The notes below the pieces were generated by a model. The model was given only the letters and a program-made list of their open reading frames with translations. It was not told the origin of the DNA and made no database searches. Positions 30,216 through 39,731 of a DNA stretch of 64,000 nt are shown here, in pieces. The stretch spans positions 809,084 through 873,083 of the forward strand of contig NZ_KQ948763.1 of assembly GCF_001514205.1 (NCBI RefSeq), given 5' to 3'. The stretch is from Streptomyces griseoruber (GTDB taxonomy: Bacteria; Actinomycetota; Actinomycetes; Streptomycetales; Streptomycetaceae). Numbering within the stretch: position 1 is the first letter of the stretch; each line of letters starts with the position of its first letter. Made by a program: the position numbers and the translations under genes.

Positions 30216-31552
30216 AGCTGACGATTCTGGGCGGCGGCGGGTTCCGGGTGCCGCTCGTGTACGGGGCGCTCCTCGGTGACCGGGCGGAGGGGCGGGTCAC
30301 CGAAGTCGTTCTGCACGATCTCGACGACAGTCGACTGTATGCAGTCGCCCGTGTGCTGGATGAACAGGCCGCCGGCATCCCCGACGCCCCCACCGTCACG
30401 GCCACCACCGACCTCGACGAGGCCCTGCGCGGCGCCGACTTCATCTTCTCCGCGATCCGCGTCGGCGGTCTCCAGGGTCGCGCCGACGACGAACGGGTCG
30501 CCCTCGCCGAGGGCGTCCTCGGCCAGGAGACGGTCGGCGCCGGAGGCATCGCCTACGGTCTGCGGACGGTGCCCGTCGCCGTCGACATCGCCCGGCGGGT
30601 CGCCCGGCTCGCCCCCGACGCCTGGCTGATCAACTTCACCAACCCGGCAGGACTGGTCACCGAGGCCATGTCCCGCCACCTCGGCGACCGGGTCATCGGC
30701 ATCTGCGACTCGCCGGTCGGCCTCGGCCGCCGGATCGCCCGGGTCCTCGGCGCGAACCCGCAGGACGCGTGGATCGACTACGTCGGCCTCAACCACCTCG
30801 GCTGGGTCCGCGGCCTGCGCGTCGCGGGCCGCGACGAACTGCCGCGCCTGCTCGCCGACCCCGACCTGCTCGGTTCCTTCGAGGAGGGCAAGCTGTTCGG
30901 TGTCGACTGGCTGCGGTCGCTCGGCGCCATCCCGAACGAGTACCTGCACTACTACTACTTCAACCGCGAGGCCGTCCGCGCCTACCAGCAGGCCGAGAAG
31001 ACCCGCGGCGCCTTTCTGCGCGAGCAGCAGGCCCACTTCTACGAGGAGATGCGCGACCCCGGCGCGGTGGCCCTGGCCGCCTGGGACCGCACCCGCGCCG
31101 AGCGCGAGGCCACCTACATGTCGGAGAACCGGGAGACGGCCGGCGCCGGCGAGCGCGACGCCGACGACCTCTCCGGCGGCTACGAGAAGGTGGCCCTCGC
31201 CCTGATGCGGGCCATCGCCCGCGACGAGCGCACCACGCTCATCCTCAACGTGCGCAACCAGGGCACCCTGTCGGCGCTGGACGCCGACGCCGTCATCGAG
31301 GTCCCCTGCCTCGTCGACGCCAACGGCGCCCACCCGGTCGCGGTCGACCCGCTGCCCGGCCACGCCACCGGCCTGGTGTGCGCGGTCAAGGCGGTCGAGC
31401 GCGAGGTGCTGGCGGCCGCCGAGTCCGGGTCGTGGGCGACGGCGGTGAAGGCGTTCGCGCTGCATCCGCTGGTCGACTCCGTGAACGTCGCCCGCAGGCT
31501 CGTGGAGGGCTACACCGAGGTCCATCCGGGGCTCGCGTACCTTAGGCGCTGA
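30212..31552 (+). CDS. GH4 glycosidase, 6-phospho-beta-glucosidase-like
   Basis: A 446-residue NAD- and metal-dependent GH4 enzyme, which hydrolyses by oxidation and elimination. The Rossmann segment GGGGFR (7-12) binds NAD; NFTNP (141-145), Cys165 in CDSP and His195 in GLNHLGW are the family cofactor/metal residues. GLNHLGW favours the phospho-beta-glucosidase branch over alpha-galactosidases. It is cytosolic and translationally coupled to the DeoR gene. Rare codons AGT CGA CTG TAT GCA at 30327-30341 surround a CTGTATGCAG motif. Confidence 0.9.
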   Translation: MKLTILGGGGFRVPLVYGALLGDRAEGRVTEVVLHDLDDSRLYAVARVLDEQAAGIPDAPTVTATTDLDEALRGADFIFSAIRVGGLQGRADDERVALAEGVLGQETVGAGGIAYGLRTVPVAVDIARRVARLAPDAWLINFTNPAGLVTEAMSRHLGDRVIGICDSPVGLGRRIARVLGANPQDAWIDYVGLNHLGWVRGLRVAGRDELPRLLADPDLLGSFEEGKLFGVDWLRSLGAIPNEYLHYYYFNREAVRAYQQAEKTRGAFLREQQAHFYEEMRDPGAVALAAWDRTRAEREATYMSENRETAGAGERDADDLSGGYEKVALALMRAIARDERTTLILNVRNQGTLSALDADAVIEVPCLVDANGAHPVAVDPLPGHATGLVCAVKAVEREVLAAAESGSWATAVKAFALHPLVDSVNVARRLVEGYTEVHPGLAYLRR

Positions 31553-31560
31553 CGTAGAGA

Positions 31561-31572
31561 GAAAGCGCTTTC
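31561..31572. promoter_or_regulatory. LacI-type operator GAAAGCGCTTTC before the alpha-mannosidase gene
   Basis: A perfect 12-bp palindrome of the standard LacI-family form lies 8 nt after the GH4 stop and 57 nt before the mannosidase ATG. It would give the two downstream glycosidases their own control on top of DeoR. No LacI gene is visible here. Confidence 0.6.
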
Positions 31573-31629
31573 CGAGCCCGACGGCTCTCCCCACCCGGTT
31601 CCTACTTCCCGGTTCCCTGGAGACAACCC

Positions 31630-34600
31630 ATGCACGACGAACGCCGCCGCATCGAGGAGCGCGTCGAGCGCGTCCACAACCAGCGCATCAAGCCCGCGAT
31701 CTACGCGGCCACCGTTCCCTTCGAGGTCGAGGCCTGGCAGGCGCCGGGGGAGCCCGTGCCGTTCGAGGAGGCCGCGGGCGCCGTCTACGAGCCCTTCGCG
31801 ATGGGCACCCCGTGGGGTCCGCCCTGGGGGACCACCTGGTTCCGGATGAGCGGGCAGGTGCCCGCCGAGTGGGCGGGCCGGCGCGTCGAGGCCGTCATCG
31901 ACCTCGGCTTCGTCGGCGACTGGCCCGGCAACCAGGCCGAGGCCCTGGTCCACCGCACCGACGGAACCCCGCTGAAGGCGGTCAACCCGCTCAACCAGTA
32001 CGTGGCCGTCGGCAACCCGGCGGCCGGCGGCGAGCGGATCGACTACCTGGTCGAGGCGGCCTCCAACCCCGACATCCTGGCGAACGACTTCGCCGAGCCG
32101 ACGCTGCTCGGCGATGTACTGACGGCAGGCGACCGTCCACTGTATACATTCCGCCGCGCCGACCTCGCCGTCCTCGACGAGCAGGTCTGGCACCTCGACC
32201 TGGACCTCCAGGTGCTGCGCGAGCTGATGGTCCACCTCGGCGAGCACGAGCCGCGCCGCCACGAGATCATGCACGCCCTCGACCGTGCCATGGACGCCCT
32301 CGACCTGGACGACGTCTCCGGCAGCGCCGCCGCCGTCCGCGAGGTGCTCGCGCCCGTCCTGGCCCGCCCCGCGCACGCCAGCGCCCACACCATCTCGGGC
32401 GTCGGCCACGCGCACATCGACTCCGCCTGGCTGTGGCCGATCCGCGAGACCAAGCGCAAGACGTCCCGCACCTTCTCCAACGTGACGTCGCTGGCCGACG
32501 AGTACGAGGACTTCATCTTCGCCTGCTCGCAGGCCCAGCAGTACGAGTGGGTGCGCGACAACTACCCGCACGTGTGGGCCCGCATCCAGGAGTCGGTGAA
32601 GAAGGGCCAGTGGGCGCCGGTCGGCGGCATGTGGGTGGAGGCCGACGGCAATCTGCCCGGCGGCGAGGCGATCGCCCGCCAGCTCATCCACGGCAAGCGG
32701 TTCTTCATCGAGCACTTCGGCGTCGAGACGAAGGGCGTCTGGCTGCCGGACTCCTTCGGCTACACCGCCGCCTACCCGCAGCTCGCCAAGCTCGCCGGCA
32801 ACGACTGGTTCCTCACCCAGAAGATCTCCTGGAACCAGACCAACAAGTTCCCCCACCACACCTTCTGGTGGGAGGGCATCGACGGCACCCGCATCTTCAC
32901 CCACTTCCCGCCGGTCGACACCTACAACGCCCGCTTCAGCGGCGAGGAGATGGACCGCGCGGTCCGCAACTACTCGGAGAAGGGCGGCGGTACGCGCTCG
33001 CTCGCCCCGTTCGGCTGGGGCGACGGCGGTGGCGGTCCCACCCGCGAGATCATGGAGCGGGCCCGCCGCCTCGCCGACCTCGAGGGCTCGCCCAAGGTGG
33101 TCGTCGAGCACCCCGACCAGTTCTTCGCCAAGGCCCGCGAGGAGTACCCGGACGCCCCCGTCTGGGTCGGCGAGCTCTACCTGGAGCTGCACCGCGCCAC
33201 CTACACCTCCCAGGCCCGCACCAAGCAGGGCAACCGGCGCAGCGAACACCGGCTGCGCGAGGCCGAGCTGTGGGCGACGACGGCCGCGCTGCACGCGCCG
33301 GGCTACTCCTACCCGTACGAGAAGCTGGACCGGCTGTGGAAGACGGTGCTGCTGCACCAGTTCCACGACATCCTGCCGGGCTCCTCGATCGCCTGGGTGC
33401 ACCGCGAGGCCGAGGCCGAGTACGCCCGTGTCGCCGAGGAGCTGGAGGCGCTGACGGCGGAGGCGGTCGTGGCGCTCGGCGCGGGCGGCACCCGGGTGTT
33501 CAACGCCGGCCCGTACGACCGTGCCGAGGTGATCCGCACCTCGGCGGGCGCGCCGGCGTACGTCGAGGTGCCCGGGAGCGGCAGCGCGCCGCTCGCCGCC
33601 GCCGGCAGCTCGCCGCAGCCGGTGACGGTCTCCGGCGGCCGGGTGCTGGACAACGGACTGGTCCGGGTACAGGTGGCGGACGACGGCACACTGTCTTCCG
33701 TATACGACATCCGGGCCGGTCGTGAGGTCCTCGCCGGCCAGGGCAACCTGCTCCGGCTGCACACCGACCTGCCCAATTACTGGGACGCCTGGGACATCGA
33801 CAAGCACTACAAGAACCGCTTCACGGACCTGCTCGACCCCGACTCCGTCACCGTCGTCGAGGACGACCCGCTGCTCGGCGCGATCCGCGTCACCCGCTCC
33901 TTCGGCAAGGGGTCGACCCTCACCCAGACGATCACGGTCCGGGCCGGCAGCCCGCGCATCGACATCGAGACCGACATCGACTGGCACGAGGCCGAGAAGA
34001 TCATCAAGGCGGCCTTCCCGGTCGACGTGCGGGCCGCGCACTCCTCCGCCGAGATCCAGTTCGGTCATGTCCAGCGGCCCACGCACACCAACACCAGCTG
34101 GGAGTCGGCCCGTTTCGAGGTCTCCGGCCACCGCTGGGTGCACGTCGGCGAACCCGGCTACGGTGTCGCCGTCCTCAACGACTCGACGTACGGCCACGAC
34201 GTCTCCCGCACGGTCCGCGAGGACGGCGGTACGACGACCACGGTCGCCCTCAGCCTGGTGCGCGCCCCGCGTATCCCGGACCCCGAGGCCGACCAGGGCC
34301 GGCACCGGTTCACCTACTCCCTGCTGCCGGGCGCCACGATCGGCGACGCGGTCGCCGAGGGCTACGCGCTCAACCTGCCGCTGCGGGTGGCGGAGTCGGC
34401 GGGCGCGGCGGAGCCGGTCGTGAGCGTGGAGGGCGACGGCGTGACCGTCGAGGCGGTCAAGCTCGCCGACGACCGGTCGGGCGATGTGGTGGTGCGTCTG
34501 TACGAGTCGCGCGGCGGCCGGGCCCGGGGCCTTGTGCGCACCGGGTTCCCGCTGGCCGGCTTCCAGGTCACCGACCTGCTGGAACGGCCCCGTGAGGAGG

Positions 34601-34692
34601 ACGCGGAGGCGGCCACGGACGCCGGCGGCGCGGTCGAGGTGAGCCTGCGTCCCTTCCAGGTCCTCACGCTCCGGCTGCGGCGCGGCGCGTAG
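31630..34692 (+). CDS. Alpha-mannosidase, GH38
   Basis: A 1020-residue class II alpha-mannosidase without signal peptide. Zinc-site residues lie in GHAHIDSAW (H260/H262/D264) and the nucleophile is D374 in WLPDSFGY; the fingerprint VGGMWVEADGN is also present. The C-terminal half is the usual beta-sandwich mannosidase domain. GGAG precedes the ATG by 8 nt. It would trim alpha-mannose from imported oligosaccharides. Two low-GC codon patches occur at 32131-32149 and 33691-33705. Confidence 0.95.
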   Translation: MHDERRRIEERVERVHNQRIKPAIYAATVPFEVEAWQAPGEPVPFEEAAGAVYEPFAMGTPWGPPWGTTWFRMSGQVPAEWAGRRVEAVIDLGFVGDWPGNQAEALVHRTDGTPLKAVNPLNQYVAVGNPAAGGERIDYLVEAASNPDILANDFAEPTLLGDVLTAGDRPLYTFRRADLAVLDEQVWHLDLDLQVLRELMVHLGEHEPRRHEIMHALDRAMDALDLDDVSGSAAAVREVLAPVLARPAHASAHTISGVGHAHIDSAWLWPIRETKRKTSRTFSNVTSLADEYEDFIFACSQAQQYEWVRDNYPHVWARIQESVKKGQWAPVGGMWVEADGNLPGGEAIARQLIHGKRFFIEHFGVETKGVWLPDSFGYTAAYPQLAKLAGNDWFLTQKISWNQTNKFPHHTFWWEGIDGTRIFTHFPPVDTYNARFSGEEMDRAVRNYSEKGGGTRSLAPFGWGDGGGGPTREIMERARRLADLEGSPKVVVEHPDQFFAKAREEYPDAPVWVGELYLELHRATYTSQARTKQGNRRSEHRLREAELWATTAALHAPGYSYPYEKLDRLWKTVLLHQFHDILPGSSIAWVHREAEAEYARVAEELEALTAEAVVALGAGGTRVFNAGPYDRAEVIRTSAGAPAYVEVPGSGSAPLAAAGSSPQPVTVSGGRVLDNGLVRVQVADDGTLSSVYDIRAGREVLAGQGNLLRLHTDLPNYWDAWDIDKHYKNRFTDLLDPDSVTVVEDDPLLGAIRVTRSFGKGSTLTQTITVRAGSPRIDIETDIDWHEAEKIIKAAFPVDVRAAHSSAEIQFGHVQRPTHTNTSWESARFEVSGHRWVHVGEPGYGVAVLNDSTYGHDVSRTVREDGGTTTTVALSLVRAPRIPDPEADQGRHRFTYSLLPGATIGDAVAEGYALNLPLRVAESAGAAEPVVSVEGDGVTVEAVKLADDRSGDVVVRLYESRGGRARGLVRTGFPLAGFQVTDLLERPREEDAEAATDAGGAVEVSLRPFQVLTLRLRRGA

Positions 34693-34802
34693 GGCCGGAC
34701 CCCGTCCGGGCGGGCACGCCCGGACCTGTGCCGGGCGGGCACGGTACTGCACCACCGTGCCCGCCCTTCCCGCAGTCCCTTTCGTTGTCGAGGAGTTCAG
34801 CC

Positions 34803-36053
34803 GTGCCCATGCAACCCTGGTTCACCGACGCCAAGTTGGGGATCTTCGTCCACTGGGGCATCTACGCCGTCGACGGCGTCCAGGAGTCCTGGTCGTTCTA
34901 CGACGACATCGTGCCGCACGAGCAGTACATGTCCCAGCTCGGCCGTTTCACCGGAGCTCGCTACGACCCGAAGGCCTGGGCCGACCTGTTCGCCCGCGCC
35001 GGCGCCCGGTACGCGGTGCTGACGAGCCGTCACCATGACGGTGTGGCGCTGTGGGACACGGCGTACGGCGATCTCAGCCTCGGGCGCGACTACCTCACCG
35101 GCTACGCCGACGCGCTGCGGGAGAAGGGCCTGAAGGTCGGCCTGTACTACTCCCACTCCGACTGGAACCACCCCGACTACGCCAGCACCCGCAAGCCGGG
35201 CCGCCCGCCGGAGATGGAGGACAACCGCTACTCGGAGTGCTCGGCACAGGACGAGGATCTTCAGGCCTGGGAGCGGTTCATCGCCTACCGGGACGGCCAG
35301 ATCAGGGAGTTGGCCTCCCGCTACCGGCCCGACCTGATGTGGTTCGACGGGGAGTGGGACCGCAGCGAGGAGCAGTGGCGCATCCCCGAACTCGCGGCGC
35401 TCATCCGCTCGTACAGCCCGGACGTCGTCTTCAACGCCCGGATGCTCAGCGAGGGCGACTACGCGACCCCCGAGCAGGGCGCCCCGATCGTGCCGCCGGA
35501 CGGCCCCTGGGAGCTGTGCCTGACGATCAACGACTCGTGGGGTTACCAGCATCACGACCACAACCACAAGTCCCTTGCCCAGCTGATCCGTTACTTCACG
35601 GAGACCATCGGCGGGGGCGGCAATCTGCTGCTCGACGTCGGCCCGATGGAGGACGGCACCGTCCCGCAGCCGCAGGTCGAACGGCTGGAGGGACTGGGGG
35701 AGTGGATCCGCAGGCACGCCGACGCCGTGTACGGGACGGTCCGCGGGCTGCCGGCCGGGCACCACTACGGTCCCAGCACCCTCTCCGCCGACGGCCGCAC
35801 CCTCTACCTCACCCTGTTCGACGCCCCGCGCGCGGAGATCGGGGTACGGGGGCTGGCGACACCGGTGCGCAGGGTCACCGTGCTCGGCACCGGGACGGAA
35901 CTCGGGCACCGGGTCGTGGGTGGGCTGCACGAGGCGGTCGGGGTGCTGTGGATCGACCCGCCGGCCGGGGCCGACCTCGACCCGTACGCCACCGTGCTCG
36001 CCGTGGAACTGGACGGTGAGCTGGAGCTCTACCGGGGCTCGGGCAGGTTCTGA
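34803..36053 (+). CDS. Alpha-L-fucosidase, GH29
   Basis: A 416-residue GH29 enzyme. It has LGIFVHWG (12-19), LTSRHHDGVALWD, LKVGLYYSHSDW and the nucleophile D182 in LMWFDGEWDR. The start is the GTG at 34803 with GAGGAG 7 nt before it; an ATG two codons later is possible. No signal peptide, so it works in the cytosol on imported fucosylated oligosaccharides. Together with the mannosidase and beta-galactosidase it covers the terminal sugars of complex-type N-glycans. A strong hairpin follows at 36141-36175. Confidence 0.94.
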   Translation: MPMQPWFTDAKLGIFVHWGIYAVDGVQESWSFYDDIVPHEQYMSQLGRFTGARYDPKAWADLFARAGARYAVLTSRHHDGVALWDTAYGDLSLGRDYLTGYADALREKGLKVGLYYSHSDWNHPDYASTRKPGRPPEMEDNRYSECSAQDEDLQAWERFIAYRDGQIRELASRYRPDLMWFDGEWDRSEEQWRIPELAALIRSYSPDVVFNARMLSEGDYATPEQGAPIVPPDGPWELCLTINDSWGYQHHDHNHKSLAQLIRYFTETIGGGGNLLLDVGPMEDGTVPQPQVERLEGLGEWIRRHADAVYGTVRGLPAGHHYGPSTLSADGRTLYLTLFDAPRAEIGVRGLATPVRRVTVLGTGTELGHRVVGGLHEAVGVLWIDPPAGADLDPYATVLAVELDGELELYRGSGRF

Positions 36054-36417
36054 GGATCCCGTGCGCCGTCACACCCAGCACACACCCAGGTGAGATCGCC
36101 CGCGCCTGGGGTTGTCCGACGGGCTGAGGACAGGGCGGGAGCGGGCGGCCGCTCCCCGTGACAGCGGCCGTCCGCCCCGATCCCCCGTGCCCCCGGGCAT
36201 CCCCCATGACTCCCGGGGGCTGGTGCTTCCCCGATCCCCCGTGCACCGGACCCTGAACGGTGAACCCTGAACCGCGGTGCCTCCGCGCCGGCCCACCGGG
36301 ACCCTCACGTTCCCCCGTCGTCCCCGGTGGGCCTTCACGGTTACACCCTTTAGAACCCGCACCTCGCTCCGTGATACACCCCGGGCGAAAGAAATTTCCT
36401 CGCGGGGGTTCGCCGGT
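36054..36417. other. Intergenic region between convergent fucosidase and chitinase genes
   Basis: No gene seen. It contains two GC-rich hairpins: the 13-bp stem at 36141-36175 listed below and a 9-bp stem at 36189-36197 / 36212-36220. The rest is unremarkable. Confidence 0.7.
36141..36175. terminator. Terminator hairpin between fucosidase and chitinase genes
   Basis: 36141-36153 pairs with 36163-36175 (13 pairs, one G-U) around a 9-nt loop. It can stop transcription from the fucosidase side and from the chitinase side. Confidence 0.8.
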
Positions 36418-38106
36418 TCAGCCGGTGAAGCCCGCCGTGATGGAGGTGAACTGCCAGGTGCTCTGGCTGATGCCGGAGCAGTTGCTCACCACGCCCCCGC
36501 CGGGGCAGGAGCGGTCACGGTTGACGGCCCAGTAGGCGAGCCGGGCGATGTGGTGCGAGTTCGCCCAGTCCCGGATCTGCGTCCAGATCGCCGGGGTGGT
36601 GTTCTCCTGCTGGTCGGACAGGCCGTTCATGCCGGAGATGCCGATGTGGGCGTAGGCGGTGGCGTCGTCCCAGCCGAAGGTGGACTTCAGCTTGGCCTTC
36701 AGCCCCTCCGTGGCGTTCACGGTGTTGCCGTACATGTCGGAGCCGCCGCCGAAGTCGAACGGCATGATGGTGAAGACGTCGATGTCGGCGCCGATCGACT
36801 TGGCCTGCTCGATGAGACGGTTGCCGTAGTACGACGGCCCGGTGGTCGAGGTGCCGAAGGTGACGATGGTCCTCAGCCCGGGGTTGTTGGCCTTCACGGT
36901 CTTCAGCGCGGTCAGGATCCTCGCCTGCACGGCCTCGTTCTCGAACTCGTCCGTGTTCTCGATGTCCATGTCGATCGCCTTCAGACCGTAGGCGTCGATC
37001 ACCTTCTGGAGCGCGCCCGCCAGGGCGCTCGCGGAGGAGCAGTTGGCGCCGAGCTTGCTGCCCTGCCAGCCGCCGAACGACGGCACGATGTCGCCGCCCG
37101 CCGAACGGACCTGGTTGATGACACTCTGGTCGACTCCGCCCGTCAGCGGGCGGGTGCTGTCCCACATCGGGTTGCAGCCGCCCCCGTCCAGCATGAACGC
37201 CATCGTGAACCACTTCACGCCCGTCGCGCTCATCACCGTGGGCACATTCGGCGGATCGCCCCAGCCCTCGTACAGATAGGGCGCCGCCTGCTTGAACGCG
37301 GTCCCGCCACTGCCCGCGTTCGTCGTCACCGACACCGAGTTGGAGGCTCCGGAGACGTTCCCGGCGGCGTCGCGCGCCCGCACGCTGAAGGTGTAACCCG
37401 TGCTCGGGGAGAGCCCGCCCACGGTGGCGGACGTGCCGGAGACGCTCAGCACCCGCGAGGAACCGCTGTAGACGTCGTACGCCGTGACGCCGGTGTTGTC
37501 CGAGGAGGCGCCCCAGGTGAGCGACACGCTGGAGGAGGTCTTGCCGGTGGAGGTCAGCCCGGTCGGCGCACTGGGCGCCTGGGTGTCCGGGCCGCCGCCC
37601 CCGCCGCCCGGCCCGTCCAGACCGATGTCGTCGGCGTAGTAGGTGCCCTGGGCGTACCAGCCGTGCACATAGACGGTCGCACTGGTCTGCGCGGCACCGG
37701 TGGTGAAGGCCACCGACAGCCGGCTGTACGCCGACGGCGAGGAGGTCCAGGTGGAGGCGCCGCCGTCGACGCCGAGGTAGACGTAGCTGCCCCGGACCCA
37801 GCCGCTGAGCGTGTACGTCGTGTTCGGCTGGACGGGGACGGTCTGGCCGCACTGCGCGATGTCGCTCGAACTCACCGCCCCCGCGAGGGCCTTGGACCCG
37901 CTGTGCACGGGCGAGGAGACGACCTGGCCGAGGCTGCCGGTGCAGGACCAGGGGGAGAGGGAGCCGGATTCGAGACCGGGGTTGGTGAGGATGTTCGCCG
38001 CCTCGGCGGTGCCGGGCAGCGCGATGGCCCCGGCGAGCGCGAGTGCCGCGGAGCCCAGCAGGGCGAGAACTCGACGCCAGGGGCGTCTGCGGGGTGTCGT
38101 GCGCAC
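36418..38106 (-). CDS. Secreted GH18 chitinase with CBM and fibronectin type III domains
   Basis: A 562-residue exported chitinase. The signal peptide ends near AEA (residue 36). A carbohydrate-binding module (about 38-170, ILTNPGLESGSLSPW) and a Gly-rich linker precede a fibronectin III domain (about 180-265). The GH18 catalytic domain (about 275-560) has IDMDIEN, with D379, D381 and acid E383. The GTG start follows GGGAG by 6 nt. Two DasR-like elements lie 67-119 nt upstream, fitting chitin and N-acetylglucosamine control. Two Cys pairs near the C-terminus probably form disulphides. Confidence 0.95.
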   Translation of the reverse strand: MRTTPRRRPWRRVLALLGSAALALAGAIALPGTAEAANILTNPGLESGSLSPWSCTGSLGQVVSSPVHSGSKALAGAVSSSDIAQCGQTVPVQPNTTYTLSGWVRGSYVYLGVDGGASTWTSSPSAYSRLSVAFTTGAAQTSATVYVHGWYAQGTYYADDIGLDGPGGGGGGPDTQAPSAPTGLTSTGKTSSSVSLTWGASSDNTGVTAYDVYSGSSRVLSVSGTSATVGGLSPSTGYTFSVRARDAAGNVSGASNSVSVTTNAGSGGTAFKQAAPYLYEGWGDPPNVPTVMSATGVKWFTMAFMLDGGGCNPMWDSTRPLTGGVDQSVINQVRSAGGDIVPSFGGWQGSKLGANCSSASALAGALQKVIDAYGLKAIDMDIENTDEFENEAVQARILTALKTVKANNPGLRTIVTFGTSTTGPSYYGNRLIEQAKSIGADIDVFTIMPFDFGGGSDMYGNTVNATEGLKAKLKSTFGWDDATAYAHIGISGMNGLSDQQENTTPAIWTQIRDWANSHHIARLAYWAVNRDRSCPGGGVVSNCSGISQSTWQFTSITAGFTG

Positions 38107-38172
38107 GCGATCTCCCTGAAGGTATGGGGGTGTTCGGGAGTGCAGAACTGCAAAGGGGGGTGCGCAACAAAG

Positions 38173-38225
38173 TTGGTATGGACCAATCCGCCTGTCAAGG
38201 TGAGAGACGGAATTGGTCCATACCG
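38173..38225 (-). promoter_or_regulatory. Paired DasR-like (chitinase direct-repeat) elements
   Basis: TTGGTATGGACCAA (38173-38186) and TTGGTCCATACCGG (38212-38225) each carry TTGGT-N4-ACC. They are inverted copies sharing a 13-nt segment. The form matches the TGGTCTAGACCA-type DasR responsive element and the classical chi promoter repeats of Streptomyces. Confidence 0.75.
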
Positions 38226-38241
38226 GTGAGAGAAACGCCCG

Positions 38242-39405
38242 CTAGAGCGGCAGCACCTCCGCCGCGCCGGCGGGCGTCACCTCGACGACCCCGGTCTGCG
38301 CGGGGACGACGGCCTCGGCCTGGGCGGGCACGGCGGGCAGCAGCGGCTCGGTGCTGTCCTCGATCCGCTGGTGCGGCAGCGACACCGCACGCAGCGGCCG
38401 CGGCCCGGACACCACCGTGTAGTCCTGCCCGAGGAACGGCGGCACGACCTCGCCCGGGTCCTCCCCGAGCGCCAACTGCACAGCGGCCCAAGGGGCGTTG
38501 ACCCCGCACAGCGACAGCTGGTGCAGCCCGCCGGCGGGGCGCGTGTTGACGTCCATGAGGACCGGCTCGTCGCCGAACATACGGAACTGGATGTTGGACA
38601 GGTAGTGCAGCCCGAAGCCCTCGGCGATGCGCCGGGCCGGCTCCAGCCACTGCTCCTGGAGGGTGAAGCCGCGGCGGCGGCCGTTCTTGGTGCGGCCGAT
38701 GGCCATCCGCACCCGGTTGTCGGGGCCGGTGAGGCAGTCCACGGACACCTCCGGCTGCTCCAGACGGGGCATCACCAGCCAGTCCACGGCCTCGTCGGCC
38801 TGCTTCAGCGCCTCGACGACCATGTCCAGCTGGACGTACGGGGTCGGGAAGCCGCTGAGGTGCATGAGCGAGAAGGGGGCGCGCGTGATCACCCGGAAGC
38901 CCACCCCGCCGGCGCCGGACGCCGGCTTGAAGCACGCCCGGTACCCCGCCTCCTCCAACTCCTCCACGGCGGCGACGAGTTCGTCGGCGTTGCGGGCCCG
39001 GTGCCACGGCGGCACGGGCACACCGATCGCCCGGACGGCCTCGTACGCGACGACCTTGTCCTCGAACACGGCGACGGCCTCGGGCGTGGGCGCCAGCAGG
39101 GCCGTGCCGATCGCCTCGAAATCGGCGCGGTGCGCCACGATCGCCGCCTGCTCCAGCCGGGGCACGAACACGTCGATGCCGCGGCGCTGGCACTGGTCCA
39201 GCGCGTACTCGACGTAGGCGGCGGGTGACAGGCCCTCCGGCTCCAGGTCGGCGGTGTCGGCGGCGGCCAGCACGGGCGAGTCCGCGTCACCGTGCGTCGC
39301 ATGGATCTCGACCGCGCGATCGCTCGGATTTCTCCGCAGCTGATCCATGAAGAACACGTTCTCCGCGTACGTGCGGTTGAGCCAGACGCGTACGCGAGAG
39401 ACCAT
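38242..39405 (-). CDS. ATP-grasp domain ligase-like protein
   Basis: A 387-residue protein with an ATP-grasp fold: a pre-grasp region (FVPRLEQAAIVAHR), the nucleotide-binding part (CFKPASGAGGVGFRVI, about 158-173) and the metal-binding end (VLMDVNTRPAGGLHQLSL). Such enzymes join a carboxylate to an amine or thiol with ATP. AGGCGG lies 6 nt before the ATG. It is divergent from the metallophosphoesterase/phosphopantetheinyl transferase pair and downstream of nothing obvious, so its substrate is unknown. The C-terminal tail is rich in Pro, Ala and Val. Confidence 0.85.
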   Translation of the reverse strand: MVSRVRVWLNRTYAENVFFMDQLRRNPSDRAVEIHATHGDADSPVLAAADTADLEPEGLSPAAYVEYALDQCQRRGIDVFVPRLEQAAIVAHRADFEAIGTALLAPTPEAVAVFEDKVVAYEAVRAIGVPVPPWHRARNADELVAAVEELEEAGYRACFKPASGAGGVGFRVITRAPFSLMHLSGFPTPYVQLDMVVEALKQADEAVDWLVMPRLEQPEVSVDCLTGPDNRVRMAIGRTKNGRRRGFTLQEQWLEPARRIAEGFGLHYLSNIQFRMFGDEPVLMDVNTRPAGGLHQLSLCGVNAPWAAVQLALGEDPGEVVPPFLGQDYTVVSGPRPLRAVSLPHQRIEDSTEPLLPAVPAQAEAVVPAQTGVVEVTPAGAAEVLPL

Positions 39406-39731
39406 GCGAGGCCGCCTTTCAGGGTTCGCGGGCAGGGCAAAGCGAGCCCGTGCCCGGGCAGGGGGATTGGAGGGTCACCAAACCGCCCTGCTGAAGGGGC
39501 ATCCATGGCGGTGGTGTTGGGGCGATCATACGGCTTCCCAGCCGTGCCGCGTGCAACGCGCGTGTTACGGATTTTCTGATCTTGTTCACCGATGTCATCC
39601 CGTCCGGTAAGGAAGTGACCGCTCGGTAACCATGGCGTACACCTGCGTGACACGACAGGGGCGGCCTTGTTCCGCGCCCGCGAATGTGCTGTCGTGGTGA
39701 CCTTCGTGAGTGGTGAACGGAAGGACGCGAG
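39406..39731. other. Divergent promoter region between ATP-grasp and phosphoesterase genes
   Basis: No gene seen. On the minus strand TATGAT (39520-39525) resembles a -10 box for the ATP-grasp gene. The middle (39540-39640) is comparatively AT-rich and should hold the plus-strand promoter. No clear operator. Confidence 0.45.

Noticed and set aside
39591-39607. GTTCACC in the ATP-grasp/phosphoesterase gap as a PHO box
   Set aside because: Only one good half-repeat; the second falls at the wrong spacing for the 11-bp PhoP direct repeat.
39615-39630. GTGAC-N6-GTAAC as a GlnR box
   Set aside because: The degenerate pattern is expected by chance, and neither flanking gene has a nitrogen link; the urtA site is better supported.
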